Shown: positions 1 to 12,993 of the stretch, in pieces
How the letters are laid out: each line of letters begins with the position of its first letter
How positions within the stretch are numbered: position 1 is the stretch's first letter
NCBI GenBank assembly: GCA_902706205.1
Contig: CACSKA010000003.1
Coordinates: 372,001-436,000, forward strand
Source: Chryseobacterium sp. 18061
GTDB lineage: Bacteria; Pseudomonadota; Gammaproteobacteria; Enterobacterales; Enterobacteriaceae
Reading direction: 5' to 3'
Length of the DNA stretch: 64,000 bases
Made by a program: the position numbers and the translations under genes
Notes under the pieces: model-generated
The model's input: the letters and a program-made list of their open reading frames with translations, nothing else
Told to the model about the DNA's origin: nothing
Database searches by the model: none

Positions 1-1
1 G

Positions 2-994
2 CTCGGTACCGCTGCGTGCCCGCCGTATCACATCGCGTTTGTGATTGGCGGTACGTCCGCAGAAGCGACGCTGAAAACGGTTAAACTGGCGTCGACTAAA
101 TACTATGACGGCTTACCGACCGCTGGTAACGAGCACGGCCAGGCGTTCCGTGACATTCAGCTTGAGCAGGAATTACTGCTTGAAGCGCAAAACCTCGGCC
201 TCGGTGCGCAGTTCGGCGGTAAATACTTCGCCCATGACATTCGCGTGGTGCGCTTGCCGCGTCACGGTGCGTCGTGTCCGGTGGGAATGGGCGTATCCTG
301 TTCCGCAGACCGTAACATCAAAGCGAAAATCAACCGCGAAGGCGTGTGGATTGAGAAGCTGGAACACAATCCGGGCAAATATATTCCTGAAGAAATGCGC
401 AACGCCGGAGAAGGCGAAGCGGTAAAAATCGACCTCAACCGTCCGATGAAAGAGATCCTCGCCCAGCTTTCTGACTTCCCGGTTTCCACTCGTCTGTCGC
501 TGAACGGCACCATTATTGTGGCTCGCGATATCGCCCATGCGAAACTCAAAGAGCGCATGGACAACGGAGAAGGTCTGCCGCAGTACGTGAAAGATCACCC
601 GATTTACTACGCAGGCCCGGCCAAAACGCCGGAAGGGTATGCGTCGGGCTCTCTCGGCCCAACCACCGCCGGGCGTATGGATTCCTACGTCGACCAGTTA
701 CAGGCGGAAGGCGGCAGCATGATCATGCTTGCCAAAGGCAACCGCAGTCAGCAGGTGACTGACGCGTGTCACAAACACGGCGGGTTCTACCTCGGCAGTA
801 TCGGCGGCCCGGCAGCCGTCCTGGCGCAAGGCAGCATCAAAAGCCTCGAATGCATCGAATACCCAGAACTGGGGATGGAAGCCATCTGGAAAATCGAAGT
901 TGAAGATTTCCCCGCGTTTATCCTGGTGGACGATAAAGGTAACGATTTCTTCCAGCAGATTCAGTCGTCGCAGTGCGACCGCTGCGTGAAGTGA
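2..994 (+). CDS. fumA: Fumarate hydratase class I (FumA), C-terminal part
   Basis: This is the C-terminal 330 codons of an iron-sulfur class I fumarase, which interconverts fumarate and malate in the TCA cycle. The reading frame is open from base 2, so the gene begins outside the window and the first ATG-like codons are not its start. The protein ends QCDRCVK, close to the E. coli FumA tail, and the segment around PCPV/CSADRN and the FFQQIQ end are typical of the family (548 residues in E. coli). The order fumA-fumC matches E. coli, which favours FumA over FumB. A terminator follows directly. Confidence 0.93.
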   Translation, partial: LGTAACPPYHIAFVIGGTSAEATLKTVKLASTKYYDGLPTAGNEHGQAFRDIQLEQELLLEAQNLGLGAQFGGKYFAHDIRVVRLPRHGASCPVGMGVSCSADRNIKAKINREGVWIEKLEHNPGKYIPEEMRNAGEGEAVKIDLNRPMKEILAQLSDFPVSTRLSLNGTIIVARDIAHAKLKERMDNGEGLPQYVKDHPIYYAGPAKTPEGYASGSLGPTTAGRMDSYVDQLQAEGGSMIMLAKGNRSQQVTDACHKHGGFYLGSIGGPAAVLAQGSIKSLECIEYPELGMEAIWKIEVEDFPAFILVDDKGNDFFQQIQSSQCDRCVK

Positions 995-1000
995 TAACAG

Positions 1001-1026
1001 GCCGCTCCTCGGGGCGGCTTTTTTTT
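1001..1026 (+). terminator. Intrinsic terminator after fumA
   Basis: A GC-rich hairpin (GCCGC paired with GCGGC) is followed by a run of eight T. It sits 7 bp after the fumA stop and separates it from fumC. Confidence 0.8.
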
Positions 1027-1130
1027 GGCACATTGCGATAAAACAAAAGTTAAAAAGCTTCAATACTTAACGTTCTGGACGGCATGTGAGCTTCGTCGAA
1101 ACCCTTCACTTTGATTTCAAGGAGAAAGTC

Positions 1131-2534
1131 ATGACAATGTTACGCCGCGAGAGCGACTCCATGGGCGCGATTGAGGTTCCTGCAGACAAGCTGTGGGGCG
1201 CGCAAACCCAGCGTTCGCTGGAACATTTCCGCATATCCACCGAAAAAATGCCGGTTTCGCTGATTGCCGCGCTGGCGCTGACCAAACGCGCGGCCGCCAA
1301 GGTCAATCAGGATTTGCAGCTACTTCCGGCTGAGAAAGCCAATGCTATCGTCAGCGCCGCCGACGAAGTGCTGGCGGGCAAACATGCAGACCAATTTCCC
1401 CTCGCCATCTGGCAAACTGGCTCTGGTACGCAGAGCAACATGAATATGAACGAGGTTCTGGCCAACCGCGCCAGTGAGCTTCTCGGCGGCGTGCGCGGCA
1501 TGGAGCGGAAAGTTCACCCTAATGACGATGTGAACAAAAGCCAGAGCTCGAACGACGTATTCCCGACCGCCATGCACGTTGCGGCGGTGATCGCGATTCG
1601 CGAAAACCTGATCCCGCAGTTACAGATACTGAAAACGACGCTGAGCGGCAAATCACACGCCTTCGCTGATATCGTCAAAATTGGCCGTACGCATTTGCAG
1701 GACGCCACGCCGCTGACGCTCGGGCAGGAGATTTCAGGCTGGGTGGCGATGCTGGAACATAATCTAAAACATATCGATTTAACGCTGCCGCACTTGAGCG
1801 AGCTGGCGCTGGGTGGCACGGCGGTTGGTACCGGCCTGAACACCCATCCGGAATACGCCAGGCGTGTGGCGGATGAACTGGCGGCAATCACCAAACAGAC
1901 GTTTATCACCGCGCCGAACAAATTCGAAGCGTTAGGAACCTGCGATGCGTTGGTTCACGCCCACGGTGCGCTGAAAGGGCTGGCAGCGTCGCTAATGAAA
2001 ATCGCCAACGATGTGCGCTGGCTGGCATCTGGCCCGCGCTGTGGTATTGGTGAGCTGTCGATCCCTGAAAACGAACCTGGCAGTTCGATAATGCCAGGCA
2101 AAGTGAACCCGACGCAGTGCGAAGCGATAACCATGCTGTGCTGTCAGGTTATGGGTAATGATGTGGCGGTGAATATGGGCGGTGCGTCGGGCAATTTCGA
2201 GCTGAATGTGTATCGCCCGATGGTGATTCATAACTTCCTGCAATCGGTGCGCCTGCTGGCGGATGGAATGGAAAGTTTCAACGAGCACTGTGCGGTGGGG
2301 ATTGAACCAAACCGCACCCGTATCGATCAGCTGCTGAATGAATCGCTAATGCTGGTAACCGCGCTCAATACCCATATTGGCTACGATAAAGCGGCTGAAA
2401 TTGCCAAAAAAGCCCATAAAGAGGGGCTGACTCTGAAGGCCTCTGCTTTGAAACTCGGCTATCTGACCGACGCCGAGTTTGACGAGTGGGTACGTCCGGA
2501 AGCGATGGTCGGCAGCATGAAAATCAGTCGCTAG
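1131..2534 (+). CDS. fumC: Fumarate hydratase class II (FumC)
   Basis: Oxygen-stable, iron-independent fumarase of the aspartase/fumarase superfamily, cytosolic, TCA cycle. The signature [11 protein letters not shown] lies near residue 320, and the substrate-site motifs [10 protein letters not shown] and [14 protein letters not shown] are intact. The ATG at 1131 was chosen because AAGGAG lies six bases before it and it gives 467 residues, the E. coli length; an upstream in-frame ATG at 1086 would add 15 unrelated residues. The 3' end overlaps the convergent tus gene by 11 bp, so the two stop regions are interleaved. Confidence 0.96.
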   Translation: MTMLRRESDSMGAIEVPADKLWGAQTQRSLEHFRISTEKMPVSLIAALALTKRAAAKVNQDLQLLPAEKANAIVSAADEVLAGKHADQFPLAIWQTGSGTQSNMNMNEVLANRASELLGGVRGMERKVHPNDDVNKSQSSNDVFPTAMHVAAVIAIRENLIPQLQILKTTLSGKSHAFADIVKIGRTHLQDATPLTLGQEISGWVAMLEHNLKHIDLTLPHLSELALGGTAVGTGLNTHPEYARRVADELAAITKQTFITAPNKFEALGTCDALVHAHGALKGLAASLMKIANDVRWLASGPRCGIGELSIPENEPGSSIMPGKVNPTQCEAITMLCCQVMGNDVAVNMGGASGNFELNVYRPMVIHNFLQSVRLLADGMESFNEHCAVGIEPNRTRIDQLLNESLMLVTALNTHIGYDKAAEIAKKAHKEGLTLKASALKLGYLTDAEFDEWVRPEAMVGSMKISR

Positions 2535-3456
2535 CCAGATACAGGTGCAGTCGGGGGATGATGAGCTCCAGTAACTGCGCCTCAGGCTTATAGCGATACT
2601 GCACGGTATTTTCATCGTAATTCAGTAACTCTCCAATCTCCGGTACGCTAACGCCTTGGGTGCCGGAGATTAATGCGATCATCGGCCCAGGACAGGCGTA
2701 CTGCACCTGCTTTTGCTTTCCTGCATACCACACGCGGGCAATCGGCTGGACTTTCACCGGACGCTTAATCTTCAGTTTTGCCTTCTGCGGCAGCGCCGCG
2801 ATGTCCTGATACTCACGCTCCAGTTTGGCCTGCCACTGTTCACGAGTGAAAGGTGGCACGGAACGCGGCGATCGCAGGCTGTTTTCCAGCTGTTTTAGCA
2901 CTTCGTCACGGGTCATATTCTTGATGATGTGCTTATTGGCCCAGCCAAAGCGGATGGTAGCCGGGTCGCGCAACAACGTCAGGGAGCGGTAGGCTTTGAG
3001 AGTAATCAACCCCGGTAAATGGTGATGCACCCACTCAAAACGAGCTGCGGAGGGCAAACCAGACTCGACGGTGACAATGGTTTCGAACGCCGCTTTTAGC
3101 GCGTTAATGGTGCTGATTTTGTCATCCAGCACCTGCAACTGCTCTGGCTCCGGGTGCAGACAAATCACCCCGGGCAGACGCACCGCCGCTTTACTGCTGC
3201 GGTTTTCCGACTGTTGCTGAATAAACAGGTGACTATAGTGGTTCAGCGCTTTCAGCCGCGCCGCATCGCCCAGATGCGGCGCAACCGAAATGGTAGAGAG
3301 CGGGTCGTGCTCATGCTCTTTGCTCACCTCCGGTAGTTCAAACACCCGCGCGGCGAGCAGGCGACAGTCCGCTAGCATTTGCTGCAACTCAAGCAGTTCG
3401 TGCTCCATCTGGCGGAAGGTCGCGGTTAAACGCTCAATCATGTCGTAATCGGCCAT
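2524..3456 (-). CDS. tus: Tus, replication terminus site-binding protein
   Basis: Tus binds Ter sites as a monomer and blocks replication forks arriving from one side, acting as a contrahelicase. The 310-residue product is close to the 309 of E. coli, with well conserved stretches such as [20 protein letters not shown] and [11 protein letters not shown] that belong to the DNA-binding core. The start at 3456 gives [10 protein letters not shown], matching E. coli MARYDLVDRL; an earlier in-frame ATG at 3522 would put the Ter site inside the gene. A Ter site lies just upstream, so Tus probably represses its own promoter as in E. coli. Confidence 0.95.
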   Translation of the reverse strand: MADYDMIERLTATFRQMEHELLELQQMLADCRLLAARVFELPEVSKEHEHDPLSTISVAPHLGDAARLKALNHYSHLFIQQQSENRSSKAAVRLPGVICLHPEPEQLQVLDDKISTINALKAAFETIVTVESGLPSAARFEWVHHHLPGLITLKAYRSLTLLRDPATIRFGWANKHIIKNMTRDEVLKQLENSLRSPRSVPPFTREQWQAKLEREYQDIAALPQKAKLKIKRPVKVQPIARVWYAGKQKQVQYACPGPMIALISGTQGVSVPEIGELLNYDENTVQYRYKPEAQLLELIIPRLHLYLASD

Positions 3457-3463
3457 AACACTC

Positions 3464-3486
3464 ACTTTAGTTACAACATACTCATT
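3464..3486 (-). promoter_or_regulatory. Ter replication-termination site (TerB-like)
   Basis: Read on the minus strand this contains GTATGTTGTAACTAAAGT and matches the 23-bp E. coli TerB site, as I remember it, at all but one position. It lies 8 bp upstream of the tus start codon, the same arrangement as E. coli TerB. From the known polarity, forks moving toward lower window coordinates should be blocked. Confidence 0.92.
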
Positions 3487-3529
3487 GATTTTTACTATAA
3501 GCCGAGTGGTGGCATTGTGCAATGTTCAG

Positions 3530-4831
3530 TCAGGCAGGGGCGCCAGGGTTTTGCGAAACGTTTACCGGCCAGCTGAAACAGAAACGTGCGCCGCCAATCG
3601 GGCTGGCATCGCAGGTCACTTCCCCTGACATCGCATGGCCAATGGAATGCACGATAGCCAGGCCCAGCCCGCAGCCTCCGGTGGCGCGGTCGCGGCTTGG
3701 GTCGAGGCGCACAAATGGCTCGAACACGCGTTCACGTTCGTCAGGTGCAATGCCTGGACCATCGTCATCAACCAACAGCGTCGCGCGCCCGGCGTTCAGC
3801 GTCAGGCTGACCTGAATCTGCTGGCAGCTGTAGCGCATCGCATTGTTCACGAGGTTATCCAGCACGCGTTCCATCAGACGCATATCCAGCGCGCCATAGT
3901 GACCCGGCGTCAATTTCACAAGCGACACATCGCGTTGAGGATTTACTGCTTGAATATCCTCGACATGGGCGCTTATCCACGCAGGGAGGTCAGGTGTGGT
4001 GAGGATCAATTCGTTCTGCGGGCGATCGAGGCGCGCGTAGGTCAGCAGTTCATCGATAAGCCCTTCGAGCTGGCCGATATCCCGGTTTAGCGCCTGAGAT
4101 TCTGCGTCGGTTAACTTCTCGCTCATCTCGAGACGGTAGCGCAAACGCACCAGCGGGGTACGCAGTTCGTGAGCTATCCCGTCGGTGAGCTGCTTTTTAC
4201 TGGCAATTAGCGTATTGATGTTGTCCGCCATCTGGTTGAACACCACCCCAAGCCGCTCAAAGCTCGACATACTGTCAAAATGGATGCGCTCAGCAAGATG
4301 ACCCTCACCAAAGCGCTGGGCCGCTGTTTCCAGACGTAGCATGTCCTGCCAGTGCGGTCGCATCCAGATAAACACCGGGAAGGCCAGCGAGACGGCGATG
4401 AATGCCAGCAGGGCCACGTCCAGCAATCTCATTTCATGCAGGTAATAGAGATACGGCACCGGACCGACGGCCAAAACGTAGTGGCTGCGCGGAATGCGCT
4501 GAATAAACGTGTACTGATCGTCGAGAGCGACGATATCGCCACGGCGTAAATGCTCCATTGAGCTTTCTGCCAGCTGGAACTTATTCAGCGGCTCAATGCG
4601 TAAATCGAAAGAGAGATTGAGATCGAGTTCTTTAAGGGTCTTACTCCAGTCCCGGGGCGGGATTTCACGCAGTTCGCTGCGCATCAGATAAAGCGAACTT
4701 TTCATCAGGTCGTCGAGGGACTGTCGGCCCGCGCGTTCGGCGGTGAATTTATACACCAGCCCGACCAGCATGGTCATCACCAGAAAGCAGACAAACAGCA
4801 GCAGGTAAAACTGCACGAACAACTTTTTCAT
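3530..4831 (-). CDS. rstB: RstB sensor histidine kinase
   Basis: Membrane sensor kinase partner of RstA. Visible parts: transmembrane helix at about residues 4-27, periplasmic domain to about 133, second helix about 136-158, HAMP linker, dimerisation domain with the phospho-acceptor His221 in GIAHELRTP, and a C-terminal ATPase domain with N-box (DNLVNNAMRYS) and G-box motifs (DDGPGIAPDE, GCGLGLAIV). Length 433 equals E. coli RstB. It follows rstA with a 24-bp gap and is probably co-transcribed with it. In related bacteria the pair is under PhoPQ control and linked to acid and envelope responses. Confidence 0.95.
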   Translation of the reverse strand: MKKLFVQFYLLLFVCFLVMTMLVGLVYKFTAERAGRQSLDDLMKSSLYLMRSELREIPPRDWSKTLKELDLNLSFDLRIEPLNKFQLAESSMEHLRRGDIVALDDQYTFIQRIPRSHYVLAVGPVPYLYYLHEMRLLDVALLAFIAVSLAFPVFIWMRPHWQDMLRLETAAQRFGEGHLAERIHFDSMSSFERLGVVFNQMADNINTLIASKKQLTDGIAHELRTPLVRLRYRLEMSEKLTDAESQALNRDIGQLEGLIDELLTYARLDRPQNELILTTPDLPAWISAHVEDIQAVNPQRDVSLVKLTPGHYGALDMRLMERVLDNLVNNAMRYSCQQIQVSLTLNAGRATLLVDDDGPGIAPDERERVFEPFVRLDPSRDRATGGCGLGLAIVHSIGHAMSGEVTCDASPIGGARFCFSWPVNVSQNPGAPA

Positions 4832-4855
4832 TTCTGGCCCCGGAAGTACGGAAAA

Positions 4856-5575
4856 TTAGTTATCCCAGGCGTGGGGCGCGAAAAGATAGCCCTTATTACG
4901 CACGGTTTTAATACGGTACGGCTCGGTAGCGCTGTCGAGCAGCTTTTTACGCAGGCGAGAAATTGCCACGTCCACGCTGCGGTCCATCCCGTCATAGGTC
5001 ACGCCGCGCAGGTTTTTCAGCAGCGCATCGCGGTCCATAATTTGCCCTGCATGGGTTGCAAGTTCCCACAACAGGTCAAAATCGGCGGTCGACAGGGTGA
5101 CATTAACGCCGCTGAGCAATACCTGCCGATTAACCGGGTCGATAGACAGGGTGCCAAAGCGGATCGCTTTATGCGGCGTGAGTCCGGTTACCGGTTTTTC
5201 TCCTGTCGGGTTCGCAATGTGCTGACGTAAATGCAGACGCAGACGAGCCAAAAGCACCGCAGGCGGGGTGGTTTTGAGGATATAGTCGCTGGCGCCCATT
5301 TCCAGAGACAGAATATGGTTCATGTCGCTGTCGAGCGAGGTCAGCAGAACGATCGGGCCTTGCCACTGCGCGCGCAAATCGCGGCAAATGGTCATCCCAT
5401 CTTTGCCGGGCAGCATGATGTCGAGCAGGACCAAGTCGGGTTTTTCACGCAGAACCACTTCTTCAGCGCGGTCACCGCGCGGTTCAACGATAACGTCCAT
5501 ATCATGCTTGCCAAGGTAGGCGGCGATGAGCGATCCGACTTCCGGATCATCTTCCACAAAAACGATCTTATTCAT
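4856..5575 (-). CDS. rstA: RstA response regulator (OmpR family)
   Basis: Two-domain response regulator: receiver domain at residues 1-120 with the phosphorylation site Asp52 in LLDIMLPGKDG and acidic residues EDD near the N-terminus, then a winged-helix DNA-binding domain with the RSVDVAISRLRKK recognition-helix region. The length is 239 residues. It is the first gene of rstAB on the minus strand. A PhoP-box-like sequence lies about 55-70 bp upstream of the start codon. Confidence 0.95.
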   Translation of the reverse strand: MNKIVFVEDDPEVGSLIAAYLGKHDMDVIVEPRGDRAEEVVLREKPDLVLLDIMLPGKDGMTICRDLRAQWQGPIVLLTSLDSDMNHILSLEMGASDYILKTTPPAVLLARLRLHLRQHIANPTGEKPVTGLTPHKAIRFGTLSIDPVNRQVLLSGVNVTLSTADFDLLWELATHAGQIMDRDALLKNLRGVTYDGMDRSVDVAISRLRKKLLDSATEPYRIKTVRNKGYLFAPHAWDN

Positions 5576-5630
5576 ATCAACTGTGCGAGGCGAAAAAAAC
5601 TAAAATACACCGCCAATCTGTGGGGTGCTA

Positions 5631-5647
5631 TTAATCTTTCATAAACA
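5631..5647 (-). promoter_or_regulatory. Possible PhoP box upstream of rstA
   Basis: On the minus strand TGTTTA-N5-GATTAA resembles the direct-repeat PhoP box (T/G)GTTTA-N5-(T/G)GTTTA; the first half is perfect and the second matches at four of six positions. E. coli rstA is known to be activated by PhoP, so the position is sensible. A plain A/T-rich match by chance is possible. Confidence 0.45.
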
Positions 5648-5700
5648 ATGTAACTTCCGCTATCCTCGATTCATTCATTAGGTGAATTGCAGGCTGGAAG

Positions 5701-6036
5701 ATGGCTTTACTGATAAAAGCGGCGCTGGGTGCGCTGGTGGTATTATTGATTGGTGTGCTGGCGAAAACGAAAAATTATTATATTGCCGGGCTTATTCCGC
5801 TGTTTCCGACGTTCGCCCTGATTGCGCATTATATCGTCGCCAGCGAGCGGGGCACCGAGGCGCTGCGCACCACCATCGTGTTTGGTATGTGGTCGATCAT
5901 TCCCTATTTTTTCTATCTTCTTTCGCTGTGGTATTTCACCGGTTTTCTTCGCCTGCCGTTGGCGCTGGCAGGCGCAGTCGCGTGCTGGAGTCTAAGCGCT
6001 TGGCTGTTAATCGCCATCTGGAGTCGCGTGCATTAA
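5701..6036 (+). CDS. ydgC: YdgC, GlpM-family inner-membrane protein
   Basis: Small hydrophobic protein of 111 residues, the same length as E. coli YdgC, with about four predicted membrane spans (residues 4-20, 27-47, 60-80, 84-106). It belongs to the GlpM-like family; the role is not established. It is transcribed away from rstA and its stop overlaps the 3' end of folM by 4 bp on the opposite strand. Confidence 0.9.
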   Translation: MALLIKAALGALVVLLIGVLAKTKNYYIAGLIPLFPTFALIAHYIVASERGTEALRTTIVFGMWSIIPYFFYLLSLWYFTGFLRLPLALAGAVACWSLSAWLLIAIWSRVH

Positions 6037-6755
6037 CGCAGCGGGCGACCGCCGTCGACGCCGAACGACCGTCCGGTGACGTAACAACTGGTCAGCAGAT
6101 AATCCACCAGGTCGATAATTTCTTTTTCGCCAGGCGCGACTTTCATCAGCGACTTATTCAGCGCTTGCTGGCGATATTCCGCATCATCACTTTCATTAAA
6201 CAAAATCAGCGCCGGGGCGATGGCGTTGACCTTAACTTCCGGTGCAAGCTTGCGGGCAAATGAGCGGGTCATATTGTCGAGCGCGGCTTTACTGGCGGCG
6301 TAGGCGATATGTTTGTCGCTGCCTTTTTCCACCACGTAATCGGTGAAATGAATGATATCGCTGGCCGCGTGGCCGTGACCACACAGCAGTGCTTCCAGCG
6401 CATGATTCAGTAAGTAGGGTGCATTAACATGAATTTGCATCATCTTTTGCATCACGTCGCTCAATGAAACGCCGGGCTTTTCGGCCTGCCAGCTGCTGGC
6501 ATTGTGAATGACTGCCCGCAGGCTATCGGTATGGGACTTCACGGTTTCAGCGAAAGATAAGATACCGTCATCACTGGAGAAATCGGCGGCGATGCACAGC
6601 GCACCGGCGCGTTCCAGCACACCGATGGCGTCATAGCGCGTGCGGTAGCTAACGATCACCGGCTGTTGTTGATTCAGAAAATGATGGGCAAGGGCGAGGC
6701 CGATACGGCGGCCTCCACCAGTAATCAGAACGGGGCGGGAAGGACTTTCTCCCAT
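6033..6755 (-). CDS. folM: FolM, dihydromonapterin/dihydrofolate reductase
   Basis: Short-chain dehydrogenase/reductase that reduces dihydromonapterin to tetrahydromonapterin and has weak dihydrofolate reductase activity. The N-terminal NADPH-binding motif TGGGRRIG and the catalytic YAASK motif are present. The start at 6755 gives 240 residues, the E. coli length, and is preceded by AAGGAG; an in-frame ATG at 6809 lacks this and would lengthen the N-terminus by 18 residues. The gene lies 35 bp downstream of ydgI on the same strand, probably in one transcript. Confidence 0.94.
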   Translation of the reverse strand: MGESPSRPVLITGGGRRIGLALAHHFLNQQQPVIVSYRTRYDAIGVLERAGALCIAADFSSDDGILSFAETVKSHTDSLRAVIHNASSWQAEKPGVSLSDVMQKMMQIHVNAPYLLNHALEALLCGHGHAASDIIHFTDYVVEKGSDKHIAYAASKAALDNMTRSFARKLAPEVKVNAIAPALILFNESDDAEYRQQALNKSLMKVAPGEKEIIDLVDYLLTSCYVTGRSFGVDGGRPLR

Positions 6756-6790
6756 CGTTTTCTCCTTAGGGTCGCGATGGGGTAAGCGCA

Positions 6791-8173
6791 TTACCCCACT
6801 AACATCCACATTGCCGGTACGGCGGCAACCAGTAATAAGCCAATCAGCGCCATTTCACGACGCTTAAGCGTGTCACTCAACGCGTGCGTCCGGCGAGCAT
6901 ACATAAACACCAGCAGGCCGGGCGCGTACAGCACAACCGACAGCAGCAGGTGCATCGGTCCGGAAGCATACAGTAACCATAAGCCATAAATGCAGGCACC
7001 GATACCCACAGCGGTATGCAGCGGACGCGTTGCCATCTTCAGCAAGAACGCGCCGACGAGGAAATAAGGCACCAGAATCATCTCTGAGGCGATGGTCAGC
7101 AACGTATTATAGTCAGAGCCGGTAATACCAATCAGGATGAGACACACTTGCACACTGATGTTGGTTAACCACAGCGAGGACGACGGCGAGTTATTTTTAT
7201 TCTGACGGGCAAAAATTCGAGGGAATGCCTTATGCGTCGCCGCCAGATACGGCACTTCCGCCGCCATAATGGTCCAGCTCAGGTATGCGCCGCACACGGA
7301 GACAATCAGTCCGGCGGCGATCACCACCTCGCCCCAGGAACCCATCAGGCGAACCATAAGGCCAGCCATCGACGGATTACGCATCTCAGCGAGTTCAGGA
7401 CGCGGTACGACGCCCATCGACAGCAGGGTGACCAGCAGATACACGCTCAATGCTGAAAGCACCGCCAGCAGAGTGGCGCGGCCTACGTCCTGCTTATTAC
7501 GCGCGCGGGCAGAAACCACCACCGCGCCTTCTACGCCGATGAACACCCACAGGGTAATGAGCATGGTACCTTTAACCTGTTCCCACACCGGCACGCCCAG
7601 CGCCACGCCGCTGAAATCCAGGCTGAAGGTGTCGCTGCTGAAGGCCATCGCCGCCAGCACGATAAACAGGCCGAGCGGCACCAGCTTCGCAAGCGTAGCC
7701 ACTATGTTGATGCTGGCTGCGGTCTGCACGCCGCGTAGCACCAGGAAATGCACCACCCACAGCAGAACTGAGGCTCCGATCATCGCCTGCCAGGTATTAC
7801 CGTCGCCAAACAGGCACAATTCTGGCGTATCGGTAAAGAAACTCAGGGCTGAAAACACGATGACCAAATAGGAGACGTTGGCGATTACTGCACAGAGCCA
7901 GTAACCCCAGGCGGAGCAGAAGCCAATCAGCTCGCCGAAGCCTTCACGGGCGTAAGTGAAAATGCCGCCATCCAGATCCGGACGAATGCGGGTCAGCAGT
8001 AACATGGCGAAAGCGAGGAACAAAATGCCCACGCCGGTAATGGCCCACCCAATAAGCAGTGCGGAAGGACTGGCCACTTCGGCCATGTTTTGCGGCAAAC
8101 TGAATACACCTGCACCCAGCATTGAGCTGAGTACCAGGGCCGTCAAGGCACTAAGGCCGAGTTTCTTTTCCAT
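6791..8173 (-). CDS. ydgI: YdgI, APC-family amino-acid antiporter (ArcD-like)
   Basis: Inner-membrane transporter of the basic amino-acid/polyamine antiporter group of the APC superfamily, related to arginine:ornithine antiporters. About twelve hydrophobic helices are visible, and the N-terminal helix 1 motif SSMLGAGVFSLPQNM is typical. The ATG at 8173 gives 460 residues as in E. coli YdgI and has AGGA five bases upstream; the ATG at 8179 would overlap that ribosome-binding site. The substrate in enterobacteria is not proven. Confidence 0.92.
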   Translation of the reverse strand: MEKKLGLSALTALVLSSMLGAGVFSLPQNMAEVASPSALLIGWAITGVGILFLAFAMLLLTRIRPDLDGGIFTYAREGFGELIGFCSAWGYWLCAVIANVSYLVIVFSALSFFTDTPELCLFGDGNTWQAMIGASVLLWVVHFLVLRGVQTAASINIVATLAKLVPLGLFIVLAAMAFSSDTFSLDFSGVALGVPVWEQVKGTMLITLWVFIGVEGAVVVSARARNKQDVGRATLLAVLSALSVYLLVTLLSMGVVPRPELAEMRNPSMAGLMVRLMGSWGEVVIAAGLIVSVCGAYLSWTIMAAEVPYLAATHKAFPRIFARQNKNNSPSSSLWLTNISVQVCLILIGITGSDYNTLLTIASEMILVPYFLVGAFLLKMATRPLHTAVGIGACIYGLWLLYASGPMHLLLSVVLYAPGLLVFMYARRTHALSDTLKRREMALIGLLLVAAVPAMWMLVG

Positions 8174-8300
8174 GGGCATCCTGTCGAAGGAAGAACAAAA
8201 GCCAGAATATTTATTTGGCTAAAACGCATAAAAATGGAAGATTACGCTACGGCGCGCGATTTTACGGAGAGAGTAGGTGGCATGCAATGGCGTAAGCCAG

Positions 8301-8332
8301 AAAAAAATAAAAAAGGCAGCCGAAGCTGCCTT
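8301..8332 (-). terminator. Intrinsic terminator after ydgH
   Basis: On the minus strand an AAGGCAGC/GCTGCCTT hairpin with a 4-base loop is followed by a T-rich tail. It lies 18 bp after the ydgH stop. Confidence 0.8.
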
Positions 8333-8350
8333 ATCTGTCAAGAAAAGCAA

Positions 8351-9307
8351 TTACTTATAGAGGTCGGCGCTGATAGTCATGTTACCACCACGTTCCTGCC
8401 ACTGGCGGGTAACGTGGTAATACTTAGCCCCTTTCTTAGCCGCACGCTTAGCGACCTGATAAGAGATTTCAGTCATATTGCCGTAGTTGCCGGTGAACTG
8501 AACGCTATCAAACGGCACCATCTGGGCGGCCGTAACTTTGTTCAGTTCTTCAATCTTAGTACCGTCTGGAAGAGTTACACTGTAACGTCCGCCTTTGGTA
8601 GACTGCGTTTCGAAGAACAGACCTACGCCTGCCGCTGAAGTCGAGCCCACGGTGGAGGATGTCGCCACGCCTGGGATTTCAACTTTTTTCGCGGCTTCAC
8701 CACCTTCCACTAATGCCGCACGTCCTGCATCAGAATCTGCCGGGATAGCGTCGGGGCTCTGAACAAGGCGCTTCTTCGCATCGGCTTTATAGATATAAGC
8801 GGTGACACGCTGGTTACCGCCGCCGTTTGCATCCACTTGACGAACAATAAAGAACGACGCAGCGCCTTTCTCTTTGGCGGCTTTCGCAATGGCGGAGTTA
8901 ACGTCAGGCTGGCTGCGGTAAAAACCCTGCACGGTGACGGTGTCGAATGGCTCAATCAGGGCAGCCTGGTCTTTCGGCAGTTCAGTCACGCCATCAATTA
9001 CGCGGTTTTTAGGTGCGTCGGCTTTAGCGGCATCGTCTTTATATAAGTCTGCGGTAACACGCCAGTTGCCACTGCTGGAAAAATCGGACGTATCGACGAC
9101 GTAAAAAGAGGCTGCGCCTGCTTTGTCGGCTTTACGGGAAACAGCATCAACGGCGTCACCAATAGCATTAAAACGACCGGTGATAACGATACGATCGTAC
9201 GGCTTGTGGGCTGCCGCTTGCTCCGGTGTTAACTCAGTTGCTGCACTGGCAGAAAAAGCCGCTGCAGACAGGAGAGCGGACGCCAGGAGGGTGTACTTAA
9301 GCTTCAT
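8351..9307 (-). CDS. ydgH: YdgH, periplasmic protein with three DUF1471 (YdgH/BhsA/McbA) domains
   Basis: A secreted protein of 318 residues with a clear signal peptide (hydrophobic stretch to ASALLSAAAFSASA, cleavage near residue 22). Three repeats of the DUF1471 fold follow, each marked by a phrase like ASFYVVDTS or KYYHVTRQW near its end. E. coli YdgH is 314 residues with the same three-domain plan. The family is linked to stress and biofilm phenotypes, but a molecular role is not known. It has its own terminator, so it is likely a single-gene transcript. Confidence 0.93.
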   Translation of the reverse strand: MKLKYTLLASALLSAAAFSASAATELTPEQAAAHKPYDRIVITGRFNAIGDAVDAVSRKADKAGAASFYVVDTSDFSSSGNWRVTADLYKDDAAKADAPKNRVIDGVTELPKDQAALIEPFDTVTVQGFYRSQPDVNSAIAKAAKEKGAASFFIVRQVDANGGGNQRVTAYIYKADAKKRLVQSPDAIPADSDAGRAALVEGGEAAKKVEIPGVATSSTVGSTSAAGVGLFFETQSTKGGRYSVTLPDGTKIEELNKVTAAQMVPFDSVQFTGNYGNMTEISYQVAKRAAKKGAKYYHVTRQWQERGGNMTISADLYK

Positions 9308-9713
9308 AAAAATAATCCTTCGCCTTGCGCAAACCAGGTACTGGTAGTTGTTAGTGACTAAAACGTCACAGATTATTGCATTTAAATTGCTTCACTGTCT
9401 GCGTGATTTTGCTCATCTTGTGCGACCCCGTTAACAGGGCGCGATAACTTTTCACGATATGTTGTGGAAATGGGCGGTTGACAAGCAAAAGCGATAATCA
9501 TTATGACTTTTATAGGTTAATGTGATGTTAATTTCCGGTAACGGTGACGCGAATAATCATGTTTTAGCGCTTCGCTTAAGCGAAATATCAGGCTCGCCAG
9601 ACAAAAAAAGGTAAATATTGCTGCCTGAGGCCTGCATAAGTGCCATATTCCCGAATAAAATCAAAATTACTGTTTTCTGACGGTGGATCACAACCGTTAT
9701 TTTCAGTAGGTTA
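9308..9713. other. Divergent promoter region between ydgH and the ERIC repeat
   Basis: About 400 A/T-rich bases with no supported gene. The region should hold the ydgH promoter (minus strand) and possibly part of the upstream control region of pntA. I see no operator that I can name. Confidence 0.5.
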
Positions 9714-9840
9714 TATACCCGTCATACTTCAAACAGCAGGGGCGTTGGCTGCACTCGCTCACCTCAGCCACTTACTCAAGTAAGCTCCTGAGGATTCACT
9801 TTTTTGCCGCCTTCCTGCTGTTCGATTTATTGAGGGTATA
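9714..9840. repeat. ERIC (IRU) intergenic repeat
   Basis: A 127-bp imperfect palindrome bounded by TATACCC and GGGTATA. Its centre carries the conserved ERIC core (CGCTCACCTCAGCCACTTACT next to TAAGCTCCTGAGGATTCAC), corresponding to the classical ERIC primer sites. It sits 115 bp upstream of pntA and would form a long hairpin if transcribed. Confidence 0.92.
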
Positions 9841-9916
9841 GAAAGTTTGTGAATGTTTTATTTTGCGGGTGATTCGCCTCTACGTCAGCGCAGGCTGCTG
9901 GGACGGAACCCGATGA

Positions 9917-11485
<1,569 letters not shown>

Positions 11486-11492
11486 GGGGTAG

Positions 11493-12884
<1,392 letters not shown>

Positions 12885-12907
12885 TTCCCTGCTATAAATC
12901 TGTGCTT

Positions 12908-12943
12908 AAAGCCGTCTTCCGGTAAAAGGAAGGCGGCTTTTTT
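12908..12943 (+). terminator. Intrinsic terminator of pntAB
   Basis: A stem AAAGCCGTCTTCC paired with GGAAGGCGGCTTT and a 7-base loop is followed by a T run. Confidence 0.88.
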
Positions 12944-12993
12944 GTTATGATGGCCGTCACATTTTTAATCAGTAGCAGTGAAGGGAGATCAAC

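Noticed and set aside
1086..1130. N-terminal extension of fumC from an upstream ATG
   Set aside because: No ribosome-binding site, and the family length of 467 is reached exactly from 1131.
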